The notes under the pieces were generated by a model. The model was given only the letters and a program-made list of their open reading frames with translations, did no database searches and was not told the origin of the DNA. This document shows, piece by piece, positions 51,679-59,616 of a stretch of DNA of 64,000 nucleotides; position 1 is the stretch's first letter; every line of letters begins with the position of its first letter. This stretch comes from an uncultured Mollicutes bacterium (GTDB taxonomy: Bacteria; Bacillota_I; Bacilli_A; RFN20; CAG-826). The position numbers and the translations under genes are program-made. The stretch is from assembly GCA_900539595.1 (NCBI GenBank), contig UQCQ01000004.1, positions 57,362-121,361 on the forward strand, given 5' to 3'.

Positions 51679-51753
51679 CCTCCGTTAGCTCAGTGGTAGA
51701 GCACTTGACTTTTAATCAAGGGGTCGTGAGTTCGAGCCTCACACGGGGGACCA
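51679..51753 (+). tRNA. tRNA-Lys(TTT)
   Basis: Acceptor CCTCCGT/ACGGGGG (one G-T), discriminator A, encoded CCA; anticodon loop CTTTTAA. Confidence 0.93.
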
Positions 51754-51763
51754 ACAATTTAGT

Positions 51764-51850
51764 GCCCGAGTGGCGGAATGGTAGACGCAAGGGACTTAAA
51801 ATCCCTCGGGTGATGAACCCGTACCGGTTCGAGTCCGGTCTCGGGCACCA
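51764..51850 (+). tRNA. tRNA-Leu(TAA)
   Basis: Acceptor GCCCGAG/CTCGGGC, discriminator A, encoded CCA; anticodon loop CTTAAAA; long variable arm. Confidence 0.95.
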
Positions 51851-51867
51851 TGATTGAAAAACGACAA

Positions 51868-51893
51868 CCTGGTTCATTGACCAGGCTTTTTTT
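51868..51893 (+). terminator. Terminator of the tRNA cluster
   Basis: CCTGGT/ACCAGG stem with a 6-nt loop, then CTTTTTTT. Confidence 0.92.
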
Positions 51894-51957
51894 GTACTTT
51901 GGCGAAGTACAGCGCAACTTCAAATATCAAATATTGCGGCATCTTCTTTCTAGCCCC

Positions 51958-52038
51958 TTTCACAAAACTTCCGTTGTTTTAGACGTTGTATTTCACAAAA
52001 CTTCCATGCTTTTTATGCCTGAATTTCACAAAACTTCC
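51958..52038. repeat. Three copies of a 15-bp repeat at exact 33-bp spacing
   Basis: TTTCACAAAACTTCC at 51958-51972, 51991-52005 and 52024-52038, with unrelated 18-bp spacers. Resembles clustered binding sites at the end of a transposon rather than a gene; the 340-nt gap between the tRNA terminator and the ATPase promoter holds nothing else but this and the next repeat. Confidence 0.7.
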
Positions 52039-52156
52039 TTTAAATACCGCTTCTTTCAACAGATATGCCGTCATTGTTGTTTAGATTAAGGCTTTGTCCA
52101 ACGAATGGATTTTAGGTTCAATGTAACCCTGTTCCCGTTGTTCAACTATCCATAAA

Positions 52157-52254
52157 TGCGTGCAGACGCAAAAAATGTTAATAGGCTATCCAATTATTTC
52201 CATTGGTTTTATAATACTAATATCATTTAGTGCGTGCAGACGCAAAAAATGTTA
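52157..52254. promoter_or_regulatory. Two 24-bp direct repeats flanking the promoter of ATPase copy 2
   Basis: Identical 24-mers at 52157-52180 and 52231-52254, each opening with the inverted repeat TGCGT-GCAG-ACGCA and ending AAAAAATGTTA. The likely -10 TATAAT (52210-52215) lies between them and the AAGGAG ribosome site (52259-52264) follows the second, so they look like paired operators. Confidence 0.65.
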
Positions 52255-52271
52255 TTACAAGGAGCCTGTCT

Positions 52272-53522
52272 ATGATTCAGCGGACCGAATATCTAAATAA
52301 ATTAATCTCTAAGAAACAAAACGGCATGATAAAAGTGATAACAGGGATTAGAAGATGCGGCAAATCCTATCTCCTTTTTCGCTTATTCAAACAGCACTTG
52401 CTAGACAACGGGGTTCTAAAAAACCATATCATCGAGGCTTCTTTAGATGGAGTGGAATATGAGGAGTTATTAGATCGGAAAAAACTATTTGATTATGTTC
52501 GATCCAAAATCATAGATGACAAGCCATACTACATCCTCCTTGACGAAATTCAAGAGGTGGAGGGATTCGAATCGGTCCTCAACAGCCTTTTGAGAATCCC
52601 CAATGCCGACTGTTACGTTACAGGATCGAATTCCAAATTTCTTTCTAGCGACATCATTACCGAATTTCGAGGAAGAGGTGACGAGCTGCGCATCCATCCT
52701 TTGTCGTATCGAGAGTTTTACGACGCTTGGGAAGGCGACAAACGCAATGCCTACGCGGAATACTCTCTTTATGGAGGTTTGCCCGCCCTGATTGGCATGC
52801 AATCTCACGAGCAAAAAACCGCCTATCTTCAAAACATATTCGAAAACGTTTATATCCGCGATATTTTAGGGCGGAACGATTTGAGAAAGAATGATGTCGT
52901 AGTAGGAGAATTGCTCAACATCCTTGCTTCTTCCGTAGGTTCTTTAACGAATCCGACAAAACTAGCAAACACCTTTAATTCATTAATCCACGCTTCCATC
53001 AATCGAATCACCGTATCCCATTATCTCGATTGTTTTGTCGATGCATTTTTAGTCCACAAAGTTTTGCAGTACAACATCCAAGGAAAATCTTATATCGATT
53101 CCCCTTTCAAATATTATTTCGAGGATATCGGTTTGCGGAATGCGCGAATCAATTTCCGTCAAATAGAACCGACTCGCGCTATGGAAAATATTTTGTACAA
53201 CGAGTTAATGGGTCGAGGGTATTCCGTTGACGTTGGAACCGTCACCGCCAATTACAAAGACGAATTCAACAAGAGTCAAAGAAAACAATTAGAGATCGAC
53301 TTCGTGTGCACAAGCGGAAACAAAAAATGTTATATCCAATCCGCTTACGCCATAGAAACGAAAGAAAAAGAGGAACAAGAAAGTCTTGGATTTCTCAAAA
53401 TTCAGGATTCGTTTAAAAAGATGATCATTCAGAAAGAATGCTACGTGCCTTGGTATGACGAAAACGGTATTTACCATATAGGCTTGGAGGATTTCCTCCT
53501 AAACAAGAACTCCTTGGATTGA
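52272..53522 (+). CDS. AAA-family ATPase with C-terminal DUF4143 (copy 2)
   Basis: 416 residues from MIQRTEYLNKLISKKQNG, fixed by AAGGAG; a start 14 codons upstream lies within the second 24-bp repeat. P-loop VITGIRRCGKSYLL, Walker B YYILLDEIQEV, CYVTGSNSKFLSSDI, then DUF4143 with YYFEDIGLRNARINFRQ and LEIDFVCTSGNKKCYIQ. Close paralogue of the gene at 23867, and like it sits just downstream of tRNA genes. Ends 7 nt from the converging copy 3. Confidence 0.9.
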   Translation: MIQRTEYLNKLISKKQNGMIKVITGIRRCGKSYLLFRLFKQHLLDNGVLKNHIIEASLDGVEYEELLDRKKLFDYVRSKIIDDKPYYILLDEIQEVEGFESVLNSLLRIPNADCYVTGSNSKFLSSDIITEFRGRGDELRIHPLSYREFYDAWEGDKRNAYAEYSLYGGLPALIGMQSHEQKTAYLQNIFENVYIRDILGRNDLRKNDVVVGELLNILASSVGSLTNPTKLANTFNSLIHASINRITVSHYLDCFVDAFLVHKVLQYNIQGKSYIDSPFKYYFEDIGLRNARINFRQIEPTRAMENILYNELMGRGYSVDVGTVTANYKDEFNKSQRKQLEIDFVCTSGNKKCYIQSAYAIETKEKEEQESLGFLKIQDSFKKMIIQKECYVPWYDENGIYHIGLEDFLLNKNSLD

Positions 53523-53529
53523 TACTAGT

Positions 53530-54735
53530 TCAAAAAGAAAACCTCAAAAGCCAATCCGCCGGATCAATGATGGAAATACCATCGATTTCGTATTCTGGTT
53601 GATAGGTACGAGCAATCAATGTTTTCGGATAATTGTCCGGAATCATCCTTAGCGGGGCCAATTCTCTTTCTAACGTTTCGGGGCTGCGAATATCGTAGGA
53701 TACTTGGAAATACAGTCTTTTTCCATCTTTTAAAGCGATAAAACCCACTTCTTTTTGATAGAGTTTTCCAACATAAACTTCATATCCGCGACGAAGCAAT
53801 TCCATCGCCACGACGTTTTCAAGAACATGGCCATAATCCGCATTTTTGTTTCCTAGTAAAGAATAACGGAACGCGGGGTCAGCAAGATAATACTTGTCAT
53901 CGGACTGCAGATATTTCATCCCCTTTAAATCGAAACGCCGAATCCGATAAAAAGCAAAGGCGTTGGTTAAATATCCAATATATTTTTGGACGGTCTCATG
54001 ATTCGCGCTCATTCCAAACTCATCCAATTTCTTTTCGATGTTACGAATCGAGCACATGCTCCCAATATTGCTGGAAAGATAATCCAGCAATTTTTCCAGC
54101 AAAGGCACATTGCGGATTTTCTGTTTTTGCACAATATCACGCACGATTAAAGCGTTCAAAACATCACGATTTAAATAAGTTCGCCTCATTTCTTCGTCTT
54201 TATAAAGATAGCTTCCAGGCATACCACCCATTTTTAGATACTCATCTAAGGAATCGTAAACGGATTTTTGAACGGGGAAATATTCCAAAAATTCTTCGAA
54301 AGAAAATGGAAAAACAGATACTTCAAAGGTGCGGCCTACAAACAAAGTCGCTAAATCCGAGCTGGATAAAAAAGCGTTGGATCCCGTGATGTAAATATCG
54401 TATTTTTCCTCTGCGTGGAAAGAATTAATCGCCGTTTCAAATCCATCGCATAGTTGCACTTCATCAATCATTAAATAATTGTTTACGCCTTCGCGATAAC
54501 GGCAAGAAACGTAGTCATAAAGACGATGATATTCCCTCATCTCTTCAAACTCCGCCAAATTGAAATTGATTTTAATGATATTGCAGTCGGGTTCTTCTTG
54601 TTGGACTTTAGAAGCAAAAGATTCTAGTAGTTTAGATTTCCCGCAACGGCGAATACCCGTAATCACTTTGATGTCCGGCGTTCCCCTGCAAGAATCCAAT
54701 CGTTTCAGATAACGCTTTCTAATAATCAGTTTCAT
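53530..54735 (-). CDS. AAA-family ATPase with C-terminal DUF4143 (copy 3, divergent)
   Basis: 401 residues. P-loop VITGIRRCGKSKLL, Walker B NYLMIDEVQLC, YITGSNAFLSSSDLATL, then DUF4143 with YYLADPAFRYSLLG and a C-terminal EVGFIALKDGKRLYFQVSYD. More distant from copies 1 and 2 than they are from each other. The perfect TATAAT (ATTATA on plus 54742-54747) ends 6 nt before the ATG with no ribosome site. A 12-bp inverted repeat begins inside its promoter spacer. Confidence 0.9.
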   Translation of the reverse strand: MKLIIRKRYLKRLDSCRGTPDIKVITGIRRCGKSKLLESFASKVQQEEPDCNIIKINFNLAEFEEMREYHRLYDYVSCRYREGVNNYLMIDEVQLCDGFETAINSFHAEEKYDIYITGSNAFLSSSDLATLFVGRTFEVSVFPFSFEEFLEYFPVQKSVYDSLDEYLKMGGMPGSYLYKDEEMRRTYLNRDVLNALIVRDIVQKQKIRNVPLLEKLLDYLSSNIGSMCSIRNIEKKLDEFGMSANHETVQKYIGYLTNAFAFYRIRRFDLKGMKYLQSDDKYYLADPAFRYSLLGNKNADYGHVLENVVAMELLRRGYEVYVGKLYQKEVGFIALKDGKRLYFQVSYDIRSPETLERELAPLRMIPDNYPKTLIARTYQPEYEIDGISIIDPADWLLRFSF

Positions 54736-54752
54736 AAGGTGATTATAACTAT

Positions 54753-54793
54753 CTAATCGCCAAATTTAAATATTTTTCATTTTTGGCGATTAG
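54753..54793. promoter_or_regulatory. 12-bp perfect inverted repeat at the promoter of ATPase copy 3
   Basis: CTAATCGCCAAA (54753-54764) and TTTGGCGATTAG (54782-54793), 17 nt apart. The first arm fills the spacer just upstream of the -10 box, a classic repressor position. No T run follows, so it is not a terminator. Confidence 0.6.
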
Positions 54794-54897
54794 AACGAGT
54801 AAAGGAAAAAATCCACCCTGTTATCCCCTTCAGGAAAATAATCCCCACAACAACAAAGATTGGGGGTAAAATAATCCCATTCCCACAAGGAGTTTTT

Positions 54898-55758
54898 ATG
54901 AAACCAACGTTAGTCGTCATGGCTGCCGGAATGGGCAGTCGTTTTGGGGGTCTTAAACAAGCAGAACCCATCACCCCATCGGGATTAGGCCTGTTAGATT
55001 TTTCTGTCGCCGATGCCAAACGGTCTGGATTCGGCAAAGTCGTCTTCATCGTCCGCGAGGATATGCAGGAAGATTTTAAAAATCTAATCGGCAACCGCAT
55101 TGAAAAAAACATTCCCGTCGAATATGTAATCCAAGATACTTCAATCCTTCCGGAAGGGCGGAGCAAGCCTTTTGGAACGGGACATGCGATTTTATGCTGC
55201 AAAGACGTCCTGCACGAAAATTTCGCCATCGTGAACGCGGACGATTATTATGGGGCTCATGCCTTTATCCAATTAGAAAAATTCCTAGAAACGACAAAAG
55301 GCAGCCATTTTGCCATGGTCCCTTATCAATTGGGGAAAACCTTGTCCAAGAACGGCACGGTGTCGCGTGGAATTTGTAAACTCGATGCCACCAACCATCT
55401 TTTAGGGATTGAGGAAGTCACCAAAATCGACGATAAGGGCCACTGCGTCTATGACGGAAAAGAACAGACGCTCCCTCTGGATACGCCGATTTCCATGAAC
55501 ATTTGGGGATTAACGCCCTATATCTTTGAAATCCTAGAAGAGCAATTCCGCTTCTTCTTATCCCACGCGGATTTATCCAAGGATGAATTCTATATTCCAA
55601 AAGTCATCGGAACGGCTTTGGAAAAAGGCTTAATCTCCGTCCAAGCATTCCCAAGCTCCGATCAATGGTATGGCATTACTTACCGCGAAGATCTTCCAGA
55701 AGTCAAACAAGCCCTCAACCAAATGATCGAAGATGGGAAATATCCAGAATTGAAGTAA
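54898..55758 (+). CDS. Nucleotidyltransferase family protein (NTP-transferase fold)
   Basis: 286 residues. N-terminal loop AAGMGSRFGGLKQ (8-20) is the nucleotide-binding signature of sugar-1-phosphate nucleotidyltransferases; VNADDYYG carries the metal Asp. The LKQ in place of the usual PK and the spacing place it in an uncharacterised group rather than with GalU or RmlA. Ribosome site AAGGAG 6 nt upstream. Monocistronic. Could supply an activated sugar or alcohol for envelope polymers, but the substrate cannot be read from the sequence. Confidence 0.82.
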   Translation: MKPTLVVMAAGMGSRFGGLKQAEPITPSGLGLLDFSVADAKRSGFGKVVFIVREDMQEDFKNLIGNRIEKNIPVEYVIQDTSILPEGRSKPFGTGHAILCCKDVLHENFAIVNADDYYGAHAFIQLEKFLETTKGSHFAMVPYQLGKTLSKNGTVSRGICKLDATNHLLGIEEVTKIDDKGHCVYDGKEQTLPLDTPISMNIWGLTPYIFEILEEQFRFFLSHADLSKDEFYIPKVIGTALEKGLISVQAFPSSDQWYGITYREDLPEVKQALNQMIEDGKYPELK

Positions 55759-55783
55759 TCCCCCTTTGTAATTAAACATGAAA

Positions 55784-55808
55784 AGCAGGCCGCTTGGCCT
55801 GCTATTTT
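55784..55808. terminator. Terminator between the nucleotidyltransferase and the SDR gene
   Basis: AGCAGGCC/GGCCTGCT perfect 8-bp stem, GCTT loop, ATTTTTA; usable on both strands. Confidence 0.9.
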
Positions 55809-55822
55809 TATTGAACATGGGT

Positions 55823-56497
55823 TCAGTCTTGAAATCCTGGCCAAACAAAGGTGCAATTCAAATCCTTTTCCCCGTTATCAACAAGAATATCTTGCCCCGT
55901 GCAGGAAGAATTGATAATGGTTAAGAAATAGATCCATTCCGCGGCTTCTTCAGGGCTCGTCCATTTCTTTAAAGGGGTCACGTCCATAATTTGCTTCCAC
56001 GCTTCTTCCTTTTCCATCACAGGACGGTTTAAGGGGGTAGAAACCCCGCCAAAAGAAATCGAATTCACGGTCGCGCGGTATTTTTTAGCTAAGCGCCAGG
56101 CAACGTTTTTCATATAGGAAATCACCGCGCCTTTAGAAGCACTGTAATCGGCGAATTCAAAACCCGTGTGGGCGCTAGAAGAAGATAAGAGAAGGACGCT
56201 TTCAATCGAAGCCTGAAAGGCATAACGTTCTACGACATTTTTGGTTCCTTCGTAATTGACCTTTAAGTCGGATCCGCTATTTTGGACTCCGGCGCAGGTA
56301 ACTACGATTTGAACGTCGTTAATTTCAGGAAAGGAAGCGATATCCGTGACGTCGCAGGTATGAGGAATGAAATGAGGATTGTGAATTTGGGGTGTTTGGA
56401 TATCCAACCCATGCACTTCCATTCCCCGTTCTAAAAATAACTTGGCCGTAGCAAGCCCAATACCAGAGGAGGTTCCACTGATAAGGACCTTCTTCAT
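55823..56497 (-). CDS. Short-chain dehydrogenase/reductase
   Basis: 224 residues, classical SDR: GTSSGIGLATA (8-18) for NAD(P), a VTCAG strand, catalytic Ser in LLSSSSAHTG and YSASKGA with the Tyr/Lys pair. Substrate unknown. It overlaps the end of the VUT-family gene by 4 nt and is therefore the second gene of that operon, under the same leader. Confidence 0.87.
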   Translation of the reverse strand: MKKVLISGTSSGIGLATAKLFLERGMEVHGLDIQTPQIHNPHFIPHTCDVTDIASFPEINDVQIVVTCAGVQNSGSDLKVNYEGTKNVVERYAFQASIESVLLLSSSSAHTGFEFADYSASKGAVISYMKNVAWRLAKKYRATVNSISFGGVSTPLNRPVMEKEEAWKQIMDVTPLKKWTSPEEAAEWIYFLTIINSSCTGQDILVDNGEKDLNCTFVWPGFQD

Positions 56498-57234
56498 TTC
56501 TGGGCCTCCAGTCTTTTTTGCTCGAATTCAAAATACTCTTTGCCCACGCCATCTTCTTTCCATTTTTTGGTGGCCCAATAGCCGAAAGGAGAGAAGATAA
56601 CTTCCATGAGTAATTCCGCGACCGCTCCGGTAACGGCACAGGTAAGGCATTGAACAATCGTCCAAGAGAAGCCATCCCAGAAAATGGGGGCGAACAACAT
56701 AAACGTCAAAACGGCAAACACAAGGTTATCCACGAATTGGCCAAGCAAGGTCGATACGTATCCGCGAACAAAGAAGGCGGCCCTTCCATCCGGGTTCTTC
56801 TTAAAGCATTTTCCAAGCAATAAATTCAAGGCGATATTCGTCCATCCGGAGACGAGGAAAGCAATCGCCGAAGACAAAAGAATGAACCACGTACCCCCAA
56901 ATATGGAATTGAAACCACTGTAATCATCCGAAGTTGGAATGATCGAAACCAAATAAAAGACAAGGGACATTAAGAGGTTTACCGCCAAGGCGAAGAGGTT
57001 TAAGCGGTTCGCCGCTTTCCCTCCGAAATGCTTGGTGACCATATCCATCGTCAAGAAAGCAAGCCAGCTGACGGTAAAGCCGCCATCCAAGGCTAAATAG
57101 GGTAAATTAACGATGGTTTTATTAGCGAGTAGATTCATCGCTACCACGGATACCGCGAATAAAGCGACGATAGGGGATGGAACCGAACGAAATAAAATCT
57201 TCGTTTCCGTCCAAAAGGCAGATATTTTTTTCAT
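56494..57234 (-). CDS. VUT-family transporter (YhhQ-like, probable queuosine-precursor uptake)
   Basis: 246 residues with six hydrophobic helices. LTMDMVTKHFGGKAANRLNLFAL and VSGWTNIALNLLLGK are the conserved polar helices of the VUT/YhhQ family, whose E. coli member takes up preQ0. AAGGAG precedes the ATG by 4 nt. The short leader folds like a preQ1 class I riboswitch, and both clues point to queuosine precursors. Some members may carry other vitamins. Confidence 0.82.
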   Translation of the reverse strand: MKKISAFWTETKILFRSVPSPIVALFAVSVVAMNLLANKTIVNLPYLALDGGFTVSWLAFLTMDMVTKHFGGKAANRLNLFALAVNLLMSLVFYLVSIIPTSDDYSGFNSIFGGTWFILLSSAIAFLVSGWTNIALNLLLGKCFKKNPDGRAAFFVRGYVSTLLGQFVDNLVFAVLTFMLFAPIFWDGFSWTIVQCLTCAVTGAVAELLMEVIFSPFGYWATKKWKEDGVGKEYFEFEQKRLEAQK

Positions 57235-57238
57235 ACGA

Positions 57239-57290
57239 CTCCTTGGTTTTCATTTGTTAGGCGCAGGATTTCAGTCAAACGAACTGCGCC
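57239..57290 (-). promoter_or_regulatory. preQ1-I-like riboswitch candidate
   Basis: On the minus strand, stem GGCGCAG/CTGCGCC (57290-57284 / 57266-57260) with a 17-nt loop that opens TTCGT and contains TGA and ATC. It is followed by an A-rich tail starting TAACAAA and running into the ribosome site AAGGAG (57244-57239). Stem, loop start, A-rich tail and overlap with the ribosome site match the class I preQ1 plan. The loop is longer than usual, so this is a variant or another translational control hairpin. Confidence 0.5.
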
Positions 57291-57401
57291 GCCTTTTAGG
57301 CAAGGCATAGTTTGCTACCAATTGAAGCGAAGGGCAAGGAAAAATAAGAAGGTAAGCACTTCTTCATTTTCTTTTTACCCTTAAATACCAATAATTATTC
57401 C

Positions 57402-58001
57402 ATGAATGAATTAGAAAAAATGATTGGTGGGGAATTCTACGATCCCAGTGACCCCCTTCTCGCCAAAATGCGCATGAGAGCCCATTACTCATGTTTGATA
57501 TATAACCAGCTTCTCCCGGGGGCAACTAGACGCAGAAATCGCATCCTCGATGAGCTATTTCCCGATCACGGGGAAGGGCTATACATACAAGGCCCCCTCC
57601 AAGTGGATTATGGGTCCAACGTTCATTTCGGGAAGGACGTGTATGCGAATTTCAATTTCACCGTCCTCGATATCTGCCCTGTAACCATTGGGGATAACGT
57701 TTACATTGGACCTAATGTTTCCTTATATGGAGCCCTTCATCCTTTAGACGCCAATGAACGTCGTAGCTACAAGAATTCGGAAGGACGCATGACGGATAAA
57801 GAATACGGCAAACCCATCCGAATCGGTTCGGACACTTGGATTGGCGGCAGCGTCACCATCCTAGCGGGCGTGACGATCGGAGAAGGTTGCGTGATCGGCG
57901 CGGGAAGCGTCGTGACGAAAGACATTCCACCCCATAGCCTTGCGTTTGGAAATCCGGCGCGAGTTCAAAGAGAAATCACTCCAAAAGATATGCAAAAATG
58001 A
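57402..58001 (+). CDS. Sugar O-acetyltransferase (LacA/Maa type)
   Basis: 199 residues. N-terminal mac domain (about 1-55), then a left-handed beta-helix with hexapeptide repeats (VTIGDNVYIGPNVSLYGA, ITIGEGCVIGAGSVV-like) and the active-site His in LHPLD. Acetylates maltose, galactosides or similar sugars with acetyl-CoA, probably for detoxification. No ribosome site; an AATAAT box ends about 6 nt before the ATG, so a leaderless start is possible. Confidence 0.9.
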   Translation: MNELEKMIGGEFYDPSDPLLAKMRMRAHYSCLIYNQLLPGATRRRNRILDELFPDHGEGLYIQGPLQVDYGSNVHFGKDVYANFNFTVLDICPVTIGDNVYIGPNVSLYGALHPLDANERRSYKNSEGRMTDKEYGKPIRIGSDTWIGGSVTILAGVTIGEGCVIGAGSVVTKDIPPHSLAFGNPARVQREITPKDMQK

Positions 58002-58043
58002 ACCATCACGGCGCATTCTGCTTTTTATGAGAATGGTGCGAAA

Positions 58044-58122
58044 TTTACATTGTCAAAAAATGAAGTTTTCTAGTATTCATCGAATGTTTTACATTGTCAT
58101 TTTTACCTATTTTACATTGTCA
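58044..58122. repeat. Three copies of TTTACATTGTCA without a gene
   Basis: Copies at 58044-58055, 58088-58099 and 58111-58122, all in the same direction. TGACAATGTAAA-type repeats are characteristic of multiple terminal binding sites of IS21-like elements; no transposase is near. The gap 58002-58218 contains only this and a terminator. Confidence 0.6.
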
Positions 58123-58174
58123 GTTTCCATCAAAGTTAAGATATTTCATAAAATTTGGCCGAAGAAGCAACAAT

Positions 58175-58200
58175 AAAAAAGCCCTTGGAGATCCAAGAGC
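58175..58200 (-). terminator. Terminator of the GH94 operon
   Basis: GCTCTTGG/CCAAGGGC stem (one G-T) with an ATCT loop, followed by TTTTTT on the minus strand. Confidence 0.9.
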
Positions 58201-58218
58201 TTCCACGTTGGATTTCGA

Positions 58219-59616
58219 TTACTTAAACGCGTCTTTAGCCGCGGCGTATAACGTTTGGAACGCACTGTCGACGGTCTTCGAGCTATTTTGGAGAAGGCCA
58301 AGATACGGGCGATTGCCACTAGCAACCCAAATGTTTTTGATGTCGCCGTCCAAGTACTTACGGGATTGGCTATAATCCGTTAATTTATGCGCGTAGCCTT
58401 TTCTTGCTTCCACGCAGGAAGACAAATAGGAATTGGATGTATCAATCGCGGTCATGTCGCCGTTTTGATAAGCCAAGAAACCATGCGCTTTGTTGGTGAA
58501 GTTCGATAAGGACCAATCCGAAACCATCATTTTCACAAAGCTTTTCGCCAAATCGGCCTTCTTCGAACTTGCGGGGACGGCGATGAATTGGTCGCTGCCA
58601 ATCACGTAAGAAAGGTCGGTTTGCTTCGCCCCTTCAAAAGTTGGAGTTTTCATGAGTTTCACTTCGAAATTACGGTTATTCCCATATCCTAGTGTCTCGT
58701 TATAAAGCCAATCGCCATTGAACATCATCGCGGCTTTGCCATTAAAGAAGGCTTGTTGCGCCTGGTCTTTGCTAAAAGACATCGATCCCGGGATATAGGG
58801 GCTTTCCGTGCCGACACTCGTATGGAGTTCTCTCCAGTAATCTACAACTTTCTTTAAGGAAGCGTAAGGGGAGGTGGCATCCGTATAATCAAAGGAGGAA
58901 ACCGATTCGTAGTTGAAGAATTTCGAAGCATCTTCAAATCCGGTGAGTTGCATCCACCAGGTCAAGACGGCGTAATCAAAATAGTCCGTATTGGTCCCAC
59001 TGAAGACAAAGGGGCGAACGATATCGGTATCGCTTCCTTCTACGGCAACAGGATTTTCCATCATATCGCGAACAAGGGCTAAAAGCTCCGCGGTGGTTTC
59101 GGGGACTTTCCAGTGATTCGCTTCGAACATCTTCGCGTTGTAATAGATGCCGCCGATGCCATTGGTCCAAGGGAGACGATAAACATGCTGTTCCCCTTTC
59201 GCCGTTGTGAAATAAAGGTCTTTTCGATATTCAGGGCTGACCTTATCGATGAATTTCACTCCATCGACTTCTTCTTCCATCCAAGAATCTAGAGCCAAGA
59301 ATTTCCCTTGGGCCGCATAGTTCTTCCAACTGGAATCCGTGGCGATATAAAGGTCGTCGGTATTGTTTTTCGAGGCTAAATGCTTGTTGATCAAGGTTTT
59401 GACTTCGTATTTGGAAATGACGTTGACCTTGTAACCTTCATTGGCCGCTTCCCATTTCGCGGCGATGTCGTTAAACCATTCTTCTCCCCAGCCGGCGTTA
59501 AGCAAAACGACGTTCAGCTGTTGGAGATTGTCGGCAGCTCCGCCTCCGCAGGAAGCAATTCCTGGAAGCGTGGCCGCTAAAGACAATGCGATGAGGATTC
59601 CGTTTCTTTTTTTCAT
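58219..59616 (-). CDS. Sugar ABC transporter substrate-binding lipoprotein
   Basis: 465 residues. Signal peptide with lipobox GIAS-C (lipidated Cys23), then a family 1 solute-binding protein: LPWTNGIGGIYYNAKMFE, FFNGKAAMMFNGDWLYNE and a hinge region are typical. Binds an oligosaccharide at the cell surface for an ABC importer. It is the third gene of the operon with the GH94 phosphorylase and phosphohexomutase, overlapping the former by 4 nt. No permease genes follow: the operon ends in a terminator, so the membrane subunits must be elsewhere. Confidence 0.93.
   Translation of the reverse strand: MKKRNGILIALSLAATLPGIASCGGGAADNLQQLNVVLLNAGWGEEWFNDIAAKWEAANEGYKVNVISKYEVKTLINKHLASKNNTDDLYIATDSSWKNYAAQGKFLALDSWMEEEVDGVKFIDKVSPEYRKDLYFTTAKGEQHVYRLPWTNGIGGIYYNAKMFEANHWKVPETTAELLALVRDMMENPVAVEGSDTDIVRPFVFSGTNTDYFDYAVLTWWMQLTGFEDASKFFNYESVSSFDYTDATSPYASLKKVVDYWRELHTSVGTESPYIPGSMSFSKDQAQQAFFNGKAAMMFNGDWLYNETLGYGNNRNFEVKLMKTPTFEGAKQTDLSYVIGSDQFIAVPASSKKADLAKSFVKMMVSDWSLSNFTNKAHGFLAYQNGDMTAIDTSNSYLSSCVEARKGYAHKLTDYSQSRKYLDGDIKNIWVASGNRPYLGLLQNSSKTVDSAFQTLYAAAKDAFK

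Noticed and set aside
51958..52038. CRISPR array
   Set aside because: Only three 15-bp repeats with 18-bp spacers, no Cas genes, and repeats too short for known types.
51850..52089. A 79-codon frame with an FHKTS repeat after the tRNA cluster
   Set aside because: It begins in the tRNA CCA/terminator and simply translates the DNA repeat array; no ribosome site.
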